Assembly: GCF_010730745.1 (NCBI RefSeq)
Contig: NZ_AP022615.1
Span: forward strand, 1,674,001 to 1,738,000
Source: Mycobacterium heidelbergense
Lineage (GTDB): Bacteria > Actinomycetota > Actinomycetes > Mycobacteriales > Mycobacteriaceae
Reading direction: 5' to 3'
Length of the DNA: 64,000 nucleotides
The notes under the pieces were generated by a model. It had not been told where the DNA came from and searched no databases. It worked only from the letters and a program-made list of their open reading frames with translations. Below, piece after piece: positions 15,395 through 23,654 of the stretch (positions are counted from its first letter, which is position 1; every line of letters starts with the position of its first letter). Both the position numbers and the translations under genes were made by a program.

Positions 15395-15584
15395 CGGACC
15401 TCAGTCGCCCCTTTCTGCCCATACGACCCTACTCGACGAGTACCCGTGCGCGGCGGCCACATCCGGGTGGGCCCGCAGCCGCGCCGCACGCGCCCGCAGG
15501 TCCACCACGGGCAGGGCAGTGACGGGCCTCACGTCGCTCATGGGCACATCGTCCTCGCAGGTCAGCCGCGCAAAACGAGCCTTC

Positions 15585-15596
15585 CCAACCGGTTGG
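15585..15596. promoter_or_regulatory. Perfect 12-bp palindrome CCAACCGGTTGG
   Basis: CCAACCGGTTGG is fully self-complementary and lies 140-150 bases upstream of the fadE5 start. Its core AAC-N2-GTT is also the core of the KstR operator pattern, but the flanking T and A of that pattern are absent. It is a candidate repressor site for fadE5 or for the divergent flavin reductase gene. Confidence 0.4.
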
Positions 15597-15665
15597 TTAG
15601 TTAGATGTTGAAATTTAGCTCACACTCGCTTGCGTTGGACTGGACAACGGTTATATTTTAGTCGT

Positions 15666-15681
15666 GTTACTGGTGGGTAAC
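15666..15681. promoter_or_regulatory. 16-bp palindrome GTTACTGGTGGGTAAC upstream of fadE5
   Basis: GTTAC and GTAAC flank TGGTGG, 55-70 bases before the fadE5 start. The layout N-TTACT-N4-R-GTAA-N is shared with the palindrome in the fadA2-fabG4 promoter at 19344-19359, so a common regulator of this fatty-acid cluster is plausible. Confidence 0.5.
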
Positions 15682-15735
15682 TTAGAACTGAGTACCCAAC
15701 CACAAAGTGGCATTCTCAACGAGGAGGAACACGTA

Positions 15736-17571
15736 GTGAGCCACTACAAGAGCAACGTCCGCGACCAGGTATTCAACCTGTTCGAGGTGTTGGGCGTTGA
15801 CAAGGCGTTAGGTCAGGGCGAGTACAGCGACCTCGACATCGACACTGTCCAAGAAATGCTGACAGAGATGAGCCGGCTCGCCGAGGGACCGGTCGCGGAG
15901 TCGTTCGTCGAGGGCGACCGCAACCCGCCGGTGTTCGACCCGCAGACCCACTCGGTGACGCTGCCGGAGGCCTTCAAGAAGTCCGTTCGAGCGGTCCAGG
16001 AGGCCGGCTGGGACAAGGCCGGCATCGACGAGGCGCTCGGCGGCATGCCGATGCCCAAGGCGCTGGTGTGGGCGCTGCACGAGCACATCCTCGGCGCCAA
16101 CCCCGCCGTCTGGATGTACGGCGGCGGCGCGGGCTTCGCAAACGTCGTCTACCACCTCGGCACCGAGGAACAGAAGAAGTGGGCCATGATCGCCGCCGAG
16201 CGCGGCTGGGGCGCGACCATGGTGCTCACCGAGCCGGACGCCGGCTCCGACGTCGGCGCCGGGCGGACCAAGGCGGTCCAACAGGAGGACGGCTCCTGGC
16301 ACATCGACGGCGTGAAGCGGTTCATCACCTCCGCCGATTCGGACGATTTGTTCGAGAACATCGTCCATTTGGTGCTGGCCCGCCCGGAGGGTGCCGGTCC
16401 CGGTACCAAGGGCCTGTCGCTGTTCATCGTGCCCAAGTTCCTGTTCGACTTCGAGACGGGCGATCTCGGCGAGCGCAACGGTGTGTTCGTGACCAACGTC
16501 GAGCACAAGATGGGCCTGAAGGTCTCGGCGACGTGCGAGCTGTCGTTCGGCCAGCACGGCGTGCCCGCCAAGGGCTGGCTGGTCGGCGAGGTGCACAACG
16601 GCATCGCGCAGATGTTCGACGTCATCGAGATGGCCCGGATGATGGTCGGCACCAAGGCGATCGCCACGCTGTCGACCGGTTACCTGAACGCCCTCGAATA
16701 CGCCAAGTCCCGGGTGCAGGGCGCCGACCTGACCCAGATGACCGACAAGACCGCGCCGCGGGTGACCATCACGCATCACCCGGACGTGCGCCGCTCGCTG
16801 ATGACGCAGAAGGCCTACGCCGAGGGCCTGCGGGCGCTGTACCTCTACACCGCGACCTTCCAGGACGCGGCGGTCGCCGAGGCGCTGCACGGCGTGGACG
16901 CCGGCCTGGCCGTCACGATCAACGACCTGATGCTGCCGGTGGTCAAGGGCGTGGGCTCCGAGCAGGCGTACGCGAAGCTGACCGAGAGCCTGCAGACGTT
17001 CGGCGGGTCCGGCTTCCTGCAGGACTACCCGATCGAGCAGTACATCCGGGACTCCAAGATCGACTCGCTCTACGAGGGCACCACCGCCATCCAGGCGCAG
17101 GACTTCTTCTTCCGCAAGATCGTCCGCGACAAGGGTGTGGCGCTGGCCCACGTCTCCGGGGAGATCCAGGCGTTCATCAACAGCGAGTCCGGCAACGGCC
17201 GGCTGAAGACCGAGCGCGAGCTGCTGGCCAAGGCGCTGGCCGACGTGCAGGCGATGGCGGCGACGCTGACCGGCTACCTGATGGCCGCGCAGGACGATGT
17301 GACCAGCCTGTACAAGGTCGGCCTGGGCTCGGTGCGCTTCCTGATGAGCGTCGGCGACCTGGTCATCGGCTGGTTGCTGCAGCGTCAGGCGGCGGTGGCG
17401 GTGCAGGCGCTCGACGCCGGCGCCGGCGGGGCGGAGCGGTCCTTCTACGAGGGCAAGATCGCGGTGGCCTCGTTCTTCGCGAAGAACTTCCTGCCGCTGC
17501 TGACCAGCACCCGCGAGGTGATCGAGACGCTGGACAACGACATCATGGAGCTCGACGAGGCCGCCTTCTAG
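15736..17571 (+). CDS. fadE5: Acyl-CoA dehydrogenase FadE5
   Basis: A 611-residue long-form acyl-CoA dehydrogenase, exactly the length of M. tuberculosis FadE5 (Rv0244c). It oxidises acyl-CoA to trans-2-enoyl-CoA with FAD. Family motifs are MVLTEPDAGSDVG (flavin/substrate region), FGGSGFLQDYPIEQYIRDSKI and YEGTTAIQAQDFF, whose glutamate is the expected catalytic base. A GTG start at 15736 with GAGGAGGAAC upstream was chosen over an in-frame GTG at 15664. Known mycobacterial FadE5 accepts a broad range of acyl chain lengths. It converges on fadA2 across a strong terminator. Confidence 0.96.
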   Translation: MSHYKSNVRDQVFNLFEVLGVDKALGQGEYSDLDIDTVQEMLTEMSRLAEGPVAESFVEGDRNPPVFDPQTHSVTLPEAFKKSVRAVQEAGWDKAGIDEALGGMPMPKALVWALHEHILGANPAVWMYGGGAGFANVVYHLGTEEQKKWAMIAAERGWGATMVLTEPDAGSDVGAGRTKAVQQEDGSWHIDGVKRFITSADSDDLFENIVHLVLARPEGAGPGTKGLSLFIVPKFLFDFETGDLGERNGVFVTNVEHKMGLKVSATCELSFGQHGVPAKGWLVGEVHNGIAQMFDVIEMARMMVGTKAIATLSTGYLNALEYAKSRVQGADLTQMTDKTAPRVTITHHPDVRRSLMTQKAYAEGLRALYLYTATFQDAAVAEALHGVDAGLAVTINDLMLPVVKGVGSEQAYAKLTESLQTFGGSGFLQDYPIEQYIRDSKIDSLYEGTTAIQAQDFFFRKIVRDKGVALAHVSGEIQAFINSESGNGRLKTERELLAKALADVQAMAATLTGYLMAAQDDVTSLYKVGLGSVRFLMSVGDLVIGWLLQRQAAVAVQALDAGAGGAERSFYEGKIAVASFFAKNFLPLLTSTREVIETLDNDIMELDEAAF

Positions 17572-17681
17572 TCGCCTTCTGAGGGCCGACGGCCGACGAC
17601 GATGTGGCCGCGGGGCAGCTGAGGGGTTGTCCCGCGTGCGGCAGGAGTCGCCTGATCGGGCCACAGGGCGAACGCAAGGTT

Positions 17682-17705
17682 CCCCGCTTCCACGCCGAAG
17701 CGGGG
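17682..17705. terminator. Hairpin downstream of fadE5
   Basis: CCCCGCTT (17682-17689) pairs with AAGCGGGG (17698-17705) around an 8-base loop and is followed on the plus strand by TCTTGTGTG. It is the first of two stems after the fadE5 stop and could terminate fadE5 transcripts. Confidence 0.6.
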
Positions 17706-17741
17706 TCTTGTGTGTTCGGGTGGCGGGAGATGCCAAAAAGA

Positions 17742-17772
17742 CCGCCGCTGGATCCCCTCACTCCAGCGGCGG
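17742..17772. terminator. Bidirectional intrinsic terminator between fadE5 and fadA2
   Basis: CCGCCGCTGG (17742-17751) is perfectly paired by CCAGCGGCGG (17763-17772) with an 11-base loop. On the plus strand it is followed by CCCTTTTCGC; on the minus strand by TCTTTTTGGC. T-tracts on both sides and position between convergent genes make this the clearest bidirectional terminator in the window. Confidence 0.85.
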
Positions 17773-17977
17773 CCCTTTTCGCACGCCCGGTGCGATTTTC
17801 CGCCGACCGGGCGACCGACCAAGGGATGCCCCGTATTGCCGTCGGGGTCGGGGGGTCAGACCACAACACGGGGCCATCCGGACGTTGGGGTACCCGGCCG
17901 GCCAAGTCTGTAATCGGCTGTGACCAAATTCATCCGGGCGGCCGGCGGGGCTCACGCCGCGAGCCGAGCCCGGCCGG

Positions 17978-19294
17978 TCAGGCCTCCAGGATCGCGGCCA
18001 CGCCCTGGCCGCCGGCGGCGCAGATCGATATCAGCGCCCGGCCCGTCCCGCCGCCTTTGTGCTCGCCTTTGCGCTCGAAGAGCTGCTTGGCCGCCTGGGC
18101 GAGGATGCGCCCGCCGGTGGCCGCGAAGGGGTGGCCGGCGGCCAGCGACGAACCGTTGACGTTGAGCTTGGACCGATCGATCGGGCCGAGCGCGGCGTCG
18201 AGGCCCAGCCGCTCCTTGCAGTACTCCTCGGATTCCCACGCCTGCAGGTGCGCCAGCACCACCGACGCGAACGCCTCGTGGATCTCGTAGAAATCAAAAT
18301 CCTGCAGGCTCAGCCCGTTTCGGGCCAGCAGCCGGGGCACCGCATAGGTCGGCGCCATCAGCAGGCCGTCGCGTCCGTTGACGTAGTCGACGGCGGCGGT
18401 CTCGGCGTCCACCAGGTAGGCGAGCGGGGCCAGCGAATGCGCGGCCGCCCACTCCTCGCTGGCCAGCAGCGCGACCGAGGCACCGTCGGTCAGCGGGGTC
18501 GAATTGCCGGCCGTCATCGTCGCGTCGCCGGCCTTCACCCCGAAGACCGGGCGCAGCGTGGCCAGCTTTTCCACGGTGGAGTCGGGCCGCAGGTTGTCGT
18601 CTCGGTACAGCCCCAGAAACGGCGTGACGAGGTCGTCGAAGAAGCCCCGGTCGTAGGCGGCGGCCATGTTGCGGTGGCTGGCGACGGCCAGCTCGTCCTG
18701 GTCGACGCGCTTGATGCCCAGCTGCTTGGCGGTGATGGCGGCGTGCTCGCCCATCGACAGCCCGGTGCGGGGTTCGCTGTTGGCCGGGATCTCGATGCCG
18801 AGGGTGGCGGGTAGCGCGCCCACCAGCCTCAGCCGTTGCAGGTTGGATTTGGACCGCCGCAGCTTCAGCAGCTGGCGGCGCAGGTTGTCGCCGAGGCCGA
18901 TCGGCGGGTCGGAGGTGGTGTCCACCCCGCCGGCCGCGGCCACGTCGTAACGGCCGGCCGCGATGCCGTCGGCCGCGGCGATCGCCGCCTGCAGGCCGGT
19001 CCCGCACGCCTGCTGAACGTCGAACGCCGGCGTGTACGACGACAGCTCGGAACCCAGCACACATTCGCGCGTCAGGTTGAAGTCGCGGCTGTGCTTGAGC
19101 ACGGCGCCGCCGACCACCACGCCCAGGCGTTCGCCGGCCAGCCCGAACCGGTCCACCAGCCCGTCCAGGACCGCGGTGAACATGTCCTGGTTGGTCGCCT
19201 CGGCGTACGCGCCGTCCGATCGCGCGAACGGGATGCGGTTGCCGCCCAGCACGGCGACTCGACGCCTGGTCTTAGAACTAGCAGGGGCCACCAT
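17978..19294 (-). CDS. fadA2: Acetyl-CoA acetyltransferase / thiolase FadA2
   Basis: A 438-residue thiolase, homologous to Rv0243. The nucleophilic cysteine lies in QQACGTGLQAAIAAADG, the catalytic histidine in NVNGSSLAAGHPFAATGGR, and the C-terminal catalytic cysteine in ISICAAGGQGVAAILEA. It performs the final cleavage of 3-ketoacyl-CoA in beta-oxidation, or the reverse condensation. The ATG at 19294 (or the GTG right after it) follows GGAGAAGA and matches the family start; the frame is open further upstream to 19408, but that would run into the fabG4 promoter. Confidence 0.95.
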   Translation of the reverse strand: MVAPASSKTRRRVAVLGGNRIPFARSDGAYAEATNQDMFTAVLDGLVDRFGLAGERLGVVVGGAVLKHSRDFNLTRECVLGSELSSYTPAFDVQQACGTGLQAAIAAADGIAAGRYDVAAAGGVDTTSDPPIGLGDNLRRQLLKLRRSKSNLQRLRLVGALPATLGIEIPANSEPRTGLSMGEHAAITAKQLGIKRVDQDELAVASHRNMAAAYDRGFFDDLVTPFLGLYRDDNLRPDSTVEKLATLRPVFGVKAGDATMTAGNSTPLTDGASVALLASEEWAAAHSLAPLAYLVDAETAAVDYVNGRDGLLMAPTYAVPRLLARNGLSLQDFDFYEIHEAFASVVLAHLQAWESEEYCKERLGLDAALGPIDRSKLNVNGSSLAAGHPFAATGGRILAQAAKQLFERKGEHKGGGTGRALISICAAGGQGVAAILEA

Positions 19295-19343
19295 TCTTCT
19301 CCGTGAATCTCCCGGTCCGTCGGTGGCCATACTACCCACTGTT

Positions 19344-19359
19344 CTTACTCTGAAGTAAG
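19344..19359. promoter_or_regulatory. 16-bp palindrome CTTACTCTGAAGTAAG in the fadA2-fabG4 promoter region
   Basis: CTTACT and AGTAAG are perfect 6-base arms around CTGA. It lies 50-65 bases upstream of fadA2 and 66-81 upstream of fabG4, so one protein bound here could control both. It shares the N-TTACT-N4-R-GTAA-N layout with the site upstream of fadE5 at 15666-15681. Confidence 0.6.
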
Positions 19360-19424
19360 TTCGTCCCCGATACGGTTGGCTGGTAAGGCGTTCCGGACCT
19401 GGAAACACAAGGAAGGCGGCTCAG

Positions 19425-20789
19425 GTGGCTCCCAAGCGCACGTCCGATCTGTTCTCGCAGGTCGTCAACTCCGGCCCCGGATCGTTTCTGGCGAGGCAGA
19501 TCGGCATCCCGCAGCCCGAGACGCTGCGCCGCTACCGGCCCGGCGATCCGCCGCTGACCGGCTCCCTGTTGATCGGGGGCGAGGGCAGGGTGGTCGCGCC
19601 GCTGCGCGCGGCGCTGGGCAAGGACTACGACCTGGTGGGCAACAACCTCGGCGGCCGCTGGGCCGACCGGTTCGGCGGCCTGGTTTTCGACGCCACCGGC
19701 ATCACGGCGCCGGCCGCGCTGGGGGCCTTGCACGAATTCTTCACGCCCGTCCTGCGCAACCTGGGCCGCTGCGCGCGCGTCGTGGTCGTCGGCACCACGC
19801 CCGACCTGGCGGCCAGCACCGACGAGCGGATCGCGCAGCGCGCGCTGGAGGGCTTCACCCGCTCGCTCGGCAAGGAGCTGCGCCACGGTTCCACCGTGGC
19901 GCTGGTGTATCTGTCGCCGGCCGCCAAACCCGCCGCGACGGGCCTGGAATCGACGATGCGGTTCATCCTGTCGGCCAAGTCGGCGTACGTCGACGGCCAG
20001 GTGTTCTACGTCGGGGAGGCCGACTCCACGCCGCCGGCCGACTGGGACCGGCCGCTGGACTCCAAGGTCGCCATCGTGACGGGCGCGGCCCGCGGAATCG
20101 GCGCGACGATCGCCGATGTGTTCGCCCGCGACGGCGCCCGCGTCGTCGCGATCGACGTGGAATCGGCGGCGGAGGCCCTGGCCGAAATCGCCAGCCGGGT
20201 CGGGGGCACCGCGCTGTGGCTGGACGTCACCGCCGACGATGCCGTCGACACGATCACCGAGCACCTGCGCGACCACTACGCGGGGCGCGCCGACATCCTG
20301 GTCAACAACGCCGGCATCACCCGCGACAAGCTGCTGGCCAACATGGACGACGCCCGCTGGGATGCCGTCCTTGCCGTCAATCTTCTTGCCCCGCAACGGC
20401 TTACCGAGGGGCTGATCGGCAACGGCACCATCGGCGAAGGGGGCCGGGTGGTCGGGCTGTCGTCGATGGCCGGCATCGCGGGCAACCGCGGGCAGACCAA
20501 CTACGCCACCACCAAGGCCGGCATGATCGGGCTCACCCAGGCGCTGGCGCCCGGGCTCTACGAGAAGGGCATCACGATCAACGCCGTGGCGCCGGGGTTC
20601 ATCGAAACCCAGATGACCGCGGCGATCCCGCTGGCCACCCGCGAGGTGGGCCGCCGGATGAACTCGCTGCTGCAGGGCGGGCAGCCCGTCGACGTCGCCG
20701 AGACCATCGCCTACTTCGCCAGCCCGGCGTCGAACGCGGTGACCGGCAACGTGATTCGGGTCTGCGGCCAGGCCATGCTGGGCGCATGA
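19425..20789 (+). CDS. fabG4: 3-oxoacyl-ACP/CoA reductase FabG4
   Basis: A 454-residue high-molecular-weight FabG, the same length as M. tuberculosis FabG4 (Rv0242c). Residues about 1-205 form a flavodoxin-like N-terminal domain; the rest is a short-chain dehydrogenase domain with the cofactor motif VTGAARGIGATIA and the catalytic Ser-Tyr-Lys set in GLSSMAGIAGNRGQTNYATTK. It reduces 3-ketoacyl-thioesters, NADH being preferred in the known homologue. GTG start, with AAGGAAGGCGG upstream. Its stop codon overlaps the next start, so it is coupled to htdX. Confidence 0.96.
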   Translation: MAPKRTSDLFSQVVNSGPGSFLARQIGIPQPETLRRYRPGDPPLTGSLLIGGEGRVVAPLRAALGKDYDLVGNNLGGRWADRFGGLVFDATGITAPAALGALHEFFTPVLRNLGRCARVVVVGTTPDLAASTDERIAQRALEGFTRSLGKELRHGSTVALVYLSPAAKPAATGLESTMRFILSAKSAYVDGQVFYVGEADSTPPADWDRPLDSKVAIVTGAARGIGATIADVFARDGARVVAIDVESAAEALAEIASRVGGTALWLDVTADDAVDTITEHLRDHYAGRADILVNNAGITRDKLLANMDDARWDAVLAVNLLAPQRLTEGLIGNGTIGEGGRVVGLSSMAGIAGNRGQTNYATTKAGMIGLTQALAPGLYEKGITINAVAPGFIETQMTAAIPLATREVGRRMNSLLQGGQPVDVAETIAYFASPASNAVTGNVIRVCGQAMLGA

Positions 20790-21640
20790 TGAGCCAGCCG
20801 AGCGGCCTGAGGAACATGCTGCGCGCGGCGGCCGGGGCGTTGCCGCTGGTGCCGCGCGGCGATCGGCTGCCCGGCCGCACGGTGACCGTCGAGGAACTAC
20901 CCATCGACCGGGCGAACGTGGCCGAGTATGCGGCGGTCACCGGGCTGCGCTACGGCAACCACGTGCCGCTGACCTACCCGTTCGCGCTGACCTTTCCCGC
21001 GCTGATGTCGCTGGTGACCGGCTTCGACTTTCCTTTCGCCGCAATGGGATCGGTGCACACCGAGAACCGCATCACGCAGCGCCGCCCGATCGCGGTGACC
21101 GACACGGTCGGCGTGCGCGTGCGCGCCGAGAACCTCCGCGAGCACCGCAGGGGCCTGCTGGTGGACCTGGTGACGGACGTCAGCGTCGGCGGGGATTTCC
21201 AAGACCCCGCGTGGCATCAGGTGACCACCTTCCTGCACCAGCAACGCACCAGCCTGTCCGACGAGCCCAAACCGCCGCCGCCGAAGCGGCCGAAGCTGCC
21301 CCCGCCCAGCGCGGTGCTGCGGATCACGCCCGGCCGCATCCGGCGCTACGCCGTCGTCGGCGGCGACCACAACCCGATCCACACCAACCCGATCGCCGCC
21401 AGGCTGTTCGGATTCCCGACGGTCATCGCGCACGGGATGTACAGCGCCGCGGCGGTATTGGCCAACATCGAGGCCAGGATTCCGGACGCGGTGGAGTATT
21501 CGGTGCGGTTCGGCAAGCCGGTGGTGCTGCCCGCGACGACGGGGCTCTACATCGATGACCGCGACGACGGCTGGGATCTTTCGTTGCGCAACATCGCCAA
21601 GGGATACCCGTACCTGACCGGCAGCATCCGGGCGCTCTAG
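20789..21640 (+). CDS. htdX: 3-hydroxyacyl-thioester dehydratase HtdX (MaoC-like)
   Basis: A 283-residue double-hotdog MaoC-type dehydratase, homologous to Rv0241c. The catalytic hydratase motif is in VVGGDHNPIHTNPIAARLFGFP (Asp and His of DHNPIH), followed by VIAHGMYSAA. It dehydrates or hydrates 3-hydroxyacyl/enoyl thioesters, the step next to FabG4. The ATG at 20789 overlaps the fabG4 stop by one base; an ATG at 20786 is equally possible and adds one Met. Convergent with the ClC gene at a distance of two bases. Confidence 0.93.
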   Translation: MSQPSGLRNMLRAAAGALPLVPRGDRLPGRTVTVEELPIDRANVAEYAAVTGLRYGNHVPLTYPFALTFPALMSLVTGFDFPFAAMGSVHTENRITQRRPIAVTDTVGVRVRAENLREHRRGLLVDLVTDVSVGGDFQDPAWHQVTTFLHQQRTSLSDEPKPPPPKRPKLPPPSAVLRITPGRIRRYAVVGGDHNPIHTNPIAARLFGFPTVIAHGMYSAAAVLANIEARIPDAVEYSVRFGKPVVLPATTGLYIDDRDDGWDLSLRNIAKGYPYLTGSIRAL

Positions 21641-21642
21641 CT

Positions 21643-22932
21643 CTAGCCCGCGTGCGTCGGGTTGGGGCGCCCACGCCCCACCGCGAGGACCTTCAATCCG
21701 TATGCGCCGCAAGCGGTCAGCAGGAAGATCGGGAACAACCAGAGCGGCGGATGGGCGAGTTCCCAGACGAAGATCGCCGCCCAGATCGGTGAGCCCTGGG
21801 TGACCGCGAGCACCCCGGCGGCTCCGGCGAGCGAGACCGCCGGCGTGTGCAGCTGTGTCCCGGCCGCCCAATTGATCGCCAACACCAGCGCCGAACCCGC
21901 CGCCGCGCCGGTGGCCAGCGAGGGTGTCAGCATTCCGCCCGCCCCACCGGCGCGCAGGAACAGCGCCGTCAGCAGCGGTTTGAGAACCAGGATCGCGGCC
22001 GCCGCGGACAGCGTCATGCCGCTGGCGAGGCTGACCGTCAGGATGCTCCGGCCGTTGCCGGGCAACTCGGGCCACCAGTGCGAGCACAGGCCCATCACCA
22101 ACCCGGCCGCGGCCAGCGCGGGGATCAGCACCCAGGTTCGCATCACGCGGGCCGGCCGCGCCGCGGCCATGAGCCGGTTGAACGCCAACCCGACCGCGAG
22201 GGTCACCGGCGCCAAAATCAGTGCGTGCGCGGTCAACACGTACGACGATTCCGCGTTGGGCCAGTCCAGATCCGGTTGATCGTGCGTGACGGCCGAGCAG
22301 GTCGCGACGGCCAGGCTGGAAGTGACCAGGGCCGCGCCCAGCGCCCGCGGATGCCAGGTGTTCAGCATGATCCGGACGGCGAACAGGGCGCCGGCCAGCG
22401 GAACGGCGTAGACGGCGCCGAGCCCCGCGCCGGCCGCGCAGGCCAGCAGGATCCGGCGGTCGTCGCCGGACAGCCGCTTCAGCCGGGCGGTGCCGAAATC
22501 GCTTAGGGCCGCGGCGAATTGGCGTGGGGCGCCCTCCCGGCCGAGGGAGGCCCCGGAGCCGACCAGCAGCACCTGCAGCGCGGCGTCGACGCTCCACGCC
22601 CGCCGCGGGATCCGGTCCGGGCCGGCGATGGTCTGCGCGAGCGGCGGCACGCGGGTGCTGCGCCGCAGGATCCACCAGCCGAATCCCGCCAGCGCGCCGC
22701 CGACCACCGGGCCCAGGACGCGGCGGACCGGACTGCTGCCCGCGATCCCGGCGAGCAACGTGCCGAAGCTGTAGTGGTAGGTGGCGTGCTCGACGAAGCG
22801 CAGCACCGCCGTCGTCGCCAGGCCCGCGAACCCGGCCAGCAATCCCACGATTATTACGGCGCAAAAGAAGTCGGGGGTGAAGCGGGGCGTGCGGCGAGAG
22901 GGCGAGGGGCGCAATCGAGCCGGTTCGGCCAC
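21643..22932 (-). CDS. ClC-family chloride channel / H+-Cl- exchanger
   Basis: A 429-residue ClC transporter with about ten hydrophobic segments. The filter motif GREGAP lies at residues 131-136, and Glu133 matches the gating glutamate of exchangers. The third filter motif is GGMLTPSLATGAAAG. The first motif (GSGIPE in the E. coli protein) is degenerate, so ion selectivity may differ. Its closest relative in M. tuberculosis is probably Rv0143c, which is elsewhere in that genome, so this position is unusual. It starts at GTG 16 bases after the TetR gene and is likely cotranscribed with it. Confidence 0.88.
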   Translation of the reverse strand: MAEPARLRPSPSRRTPRFTPDFFCAVIIVGLLAGFAGLATTAVLRFVEHATYHYSFGTLLAGIAGSSPVRRVLGPVVGGALAGFGWWILRRSTRVPPLAQTIAGPDRIPRRAWSVDAALQVLLVGSGASLGREGAPRQFAAALSDFGTARLKRLSGDDRRILLACAAGAGLGAVYAVPLAGALFAVRIMLNTWHPRALGAALVTSSLAVATCSAVTHDQPDLDWPNAESSYVLTAHALILAPVTLAVGLAFNRLMAAARPARVMRTWVLIPALAAAGLVMGLCSHWWPELPGNGRSILTVSLASGMTLSAAAAILVLKPLLTALFLRAGGAGGMLTPSLATGAAAGSALVLAINWAAGTQLHTPAVSLAGAAGVLAVTQGSPIWAAIFVWELAHPPLWLFPIFLLTACGAYGLKVLAVGRGRPNPTHAG

Positions 22933-22948
22933 CCCACGAATGTAGGGC

Positions 22949-23599
22949 CTAGCGGGCGGCGGCGCTGGGTTTGCCCGCCTTGGGCAGCGCCGCGGCGGCT
23001 TCCCGGTCCTCCGGCGCGCCCCTGAGGCCGTGCCAGAACAGGTCGATCATCAGCCCCGCCGCGTCGTCGACGCCGATGTCGTCGGTGGTGAGCCGGGTGG
23101 CCATCGCCTCGCCGGCGCCCACCAGCGCCACGGCCATCATCTCGTAGTCGCGGTCCGACCGCGGGGCGCGGCTGCCGACCCGCATCAGCCCGGCGACCAG
23201 TTCGATGATCTGCCCGCGTCCCTCGCGCACCGTCTGGGCGAACGTCTGCGAGCTGATGGCCTGGGTGTACATCACGGTCCACGAGGCCCGGTTGGCGTCG
23301 ATGTAGCGCAGGAACGACACGATGGCGTTGCGCAGCAGGTCCTTCGGGCCCTGGCCGAAGCGGATGTCGGCGCGCACCACGTCGATGAACCGGCCCAGCT
23401 CGCGGTTCAGGCAGGCGCCGAACAGGTCCTCTTTGGAGCCGTAATACAGGTACAGCATGGGCTTGGAGATCTGCGCCGCGGCGGCGATGGCGTCCATCGA
23501 GGTCTCGTGATAGCCGTTGACCGAGAACATCTGCACGGCGGCGTCGAGCATCTGCTGCTCGCGGACGGCGCGCGGTAGCCGCTTGGTACCACCCGCCAT
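22949..23599 (-). CDS. TetR-family transcriptional regulator (Rv0238-like)
   Basis: A 216-residue TetR regulator. The N-terminal HTH is clear: AVREQQMLDAAVQMFSVNGYHETSMDAIAAAAQISKP in two steps of the usual pattern, followed by MLYLYYGSKEDLF. The C-terminal domain contains FRRFLRYIDANRASWTVMY-like helices and would bind an unknown ligand. It corresponds in position to Rv0238. The ClC gene follows within 16 bases and may be its target. It is also the nearest TetR regulator to the fadA2-fabG4 palindrome. Confidence 0.88.
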   Translation of the reverse strand: MAGGTKRLPRAVREQQMLDAAVQMFSVNGYHETSMDAIAAAAQISKPMLYLYYGSKEDLFGACLNRELGRFIDVVRADIRFGQGPKDLLRNAIVSFLRYIDANRASWTVMYTQAISSQTFAQTVREGRGQIIELVAGLMRVGSRAPRSDRDYEMMAVALVGAGEAMATRLTTDDIGVDDAAGLMIDLFWHGLRGAPEDREAAAALPKAGKPSAAAR

Positions 23600-23654
23600 C
23601 GTTGTGCCTTTCCGGTCCGTTTATCTGACCCCAGGGTAACGACCGTGCGGCGCG

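Larger units (their letters stand above)
15395..15735. other. Divergent regulatory region, flavin reductase / fadE5
   Basis: This 341-base region separates two divergent genes. It becomes A/T-rich after about 15590, typical of promoter DNA. It holds a perfect 12-bp palindrome at 15585-15596 and a 16-bp inverted repeat at 15666-15681, described separately. An open in-phase ATG-less extension of fadE5 starts at 15664 but lacks family similarity. No other gene is supported. Confidence 0.5.
17572..17977. other. fadE5-fadA2 convergent intergenic region
   Basis: The 406 bases between the two stops carry two hairpins (17682-17705 and 17742-17772) and no supported gene. In M. tuberculosis the small RNA F6 lies between fadA2 and fadE5, so a related RNA could be encoded here, on the minus strand. 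No convincing SigF-type promoter was found in the expected place, so no RNA is annotated. Confidence 0.4.

Noticed and set aside
15808..17736. 642-codon frame antisense to fadE5
   Set aside because: Shadow frame with Arg/His/Gly-rich composition and no recognisable domain.
17880..17900. GGGTA sequence on the minus strand as a SigF -10 for an F6-like RNA
   Set aside because: No GTTT-type -35 element lies at the required distance.
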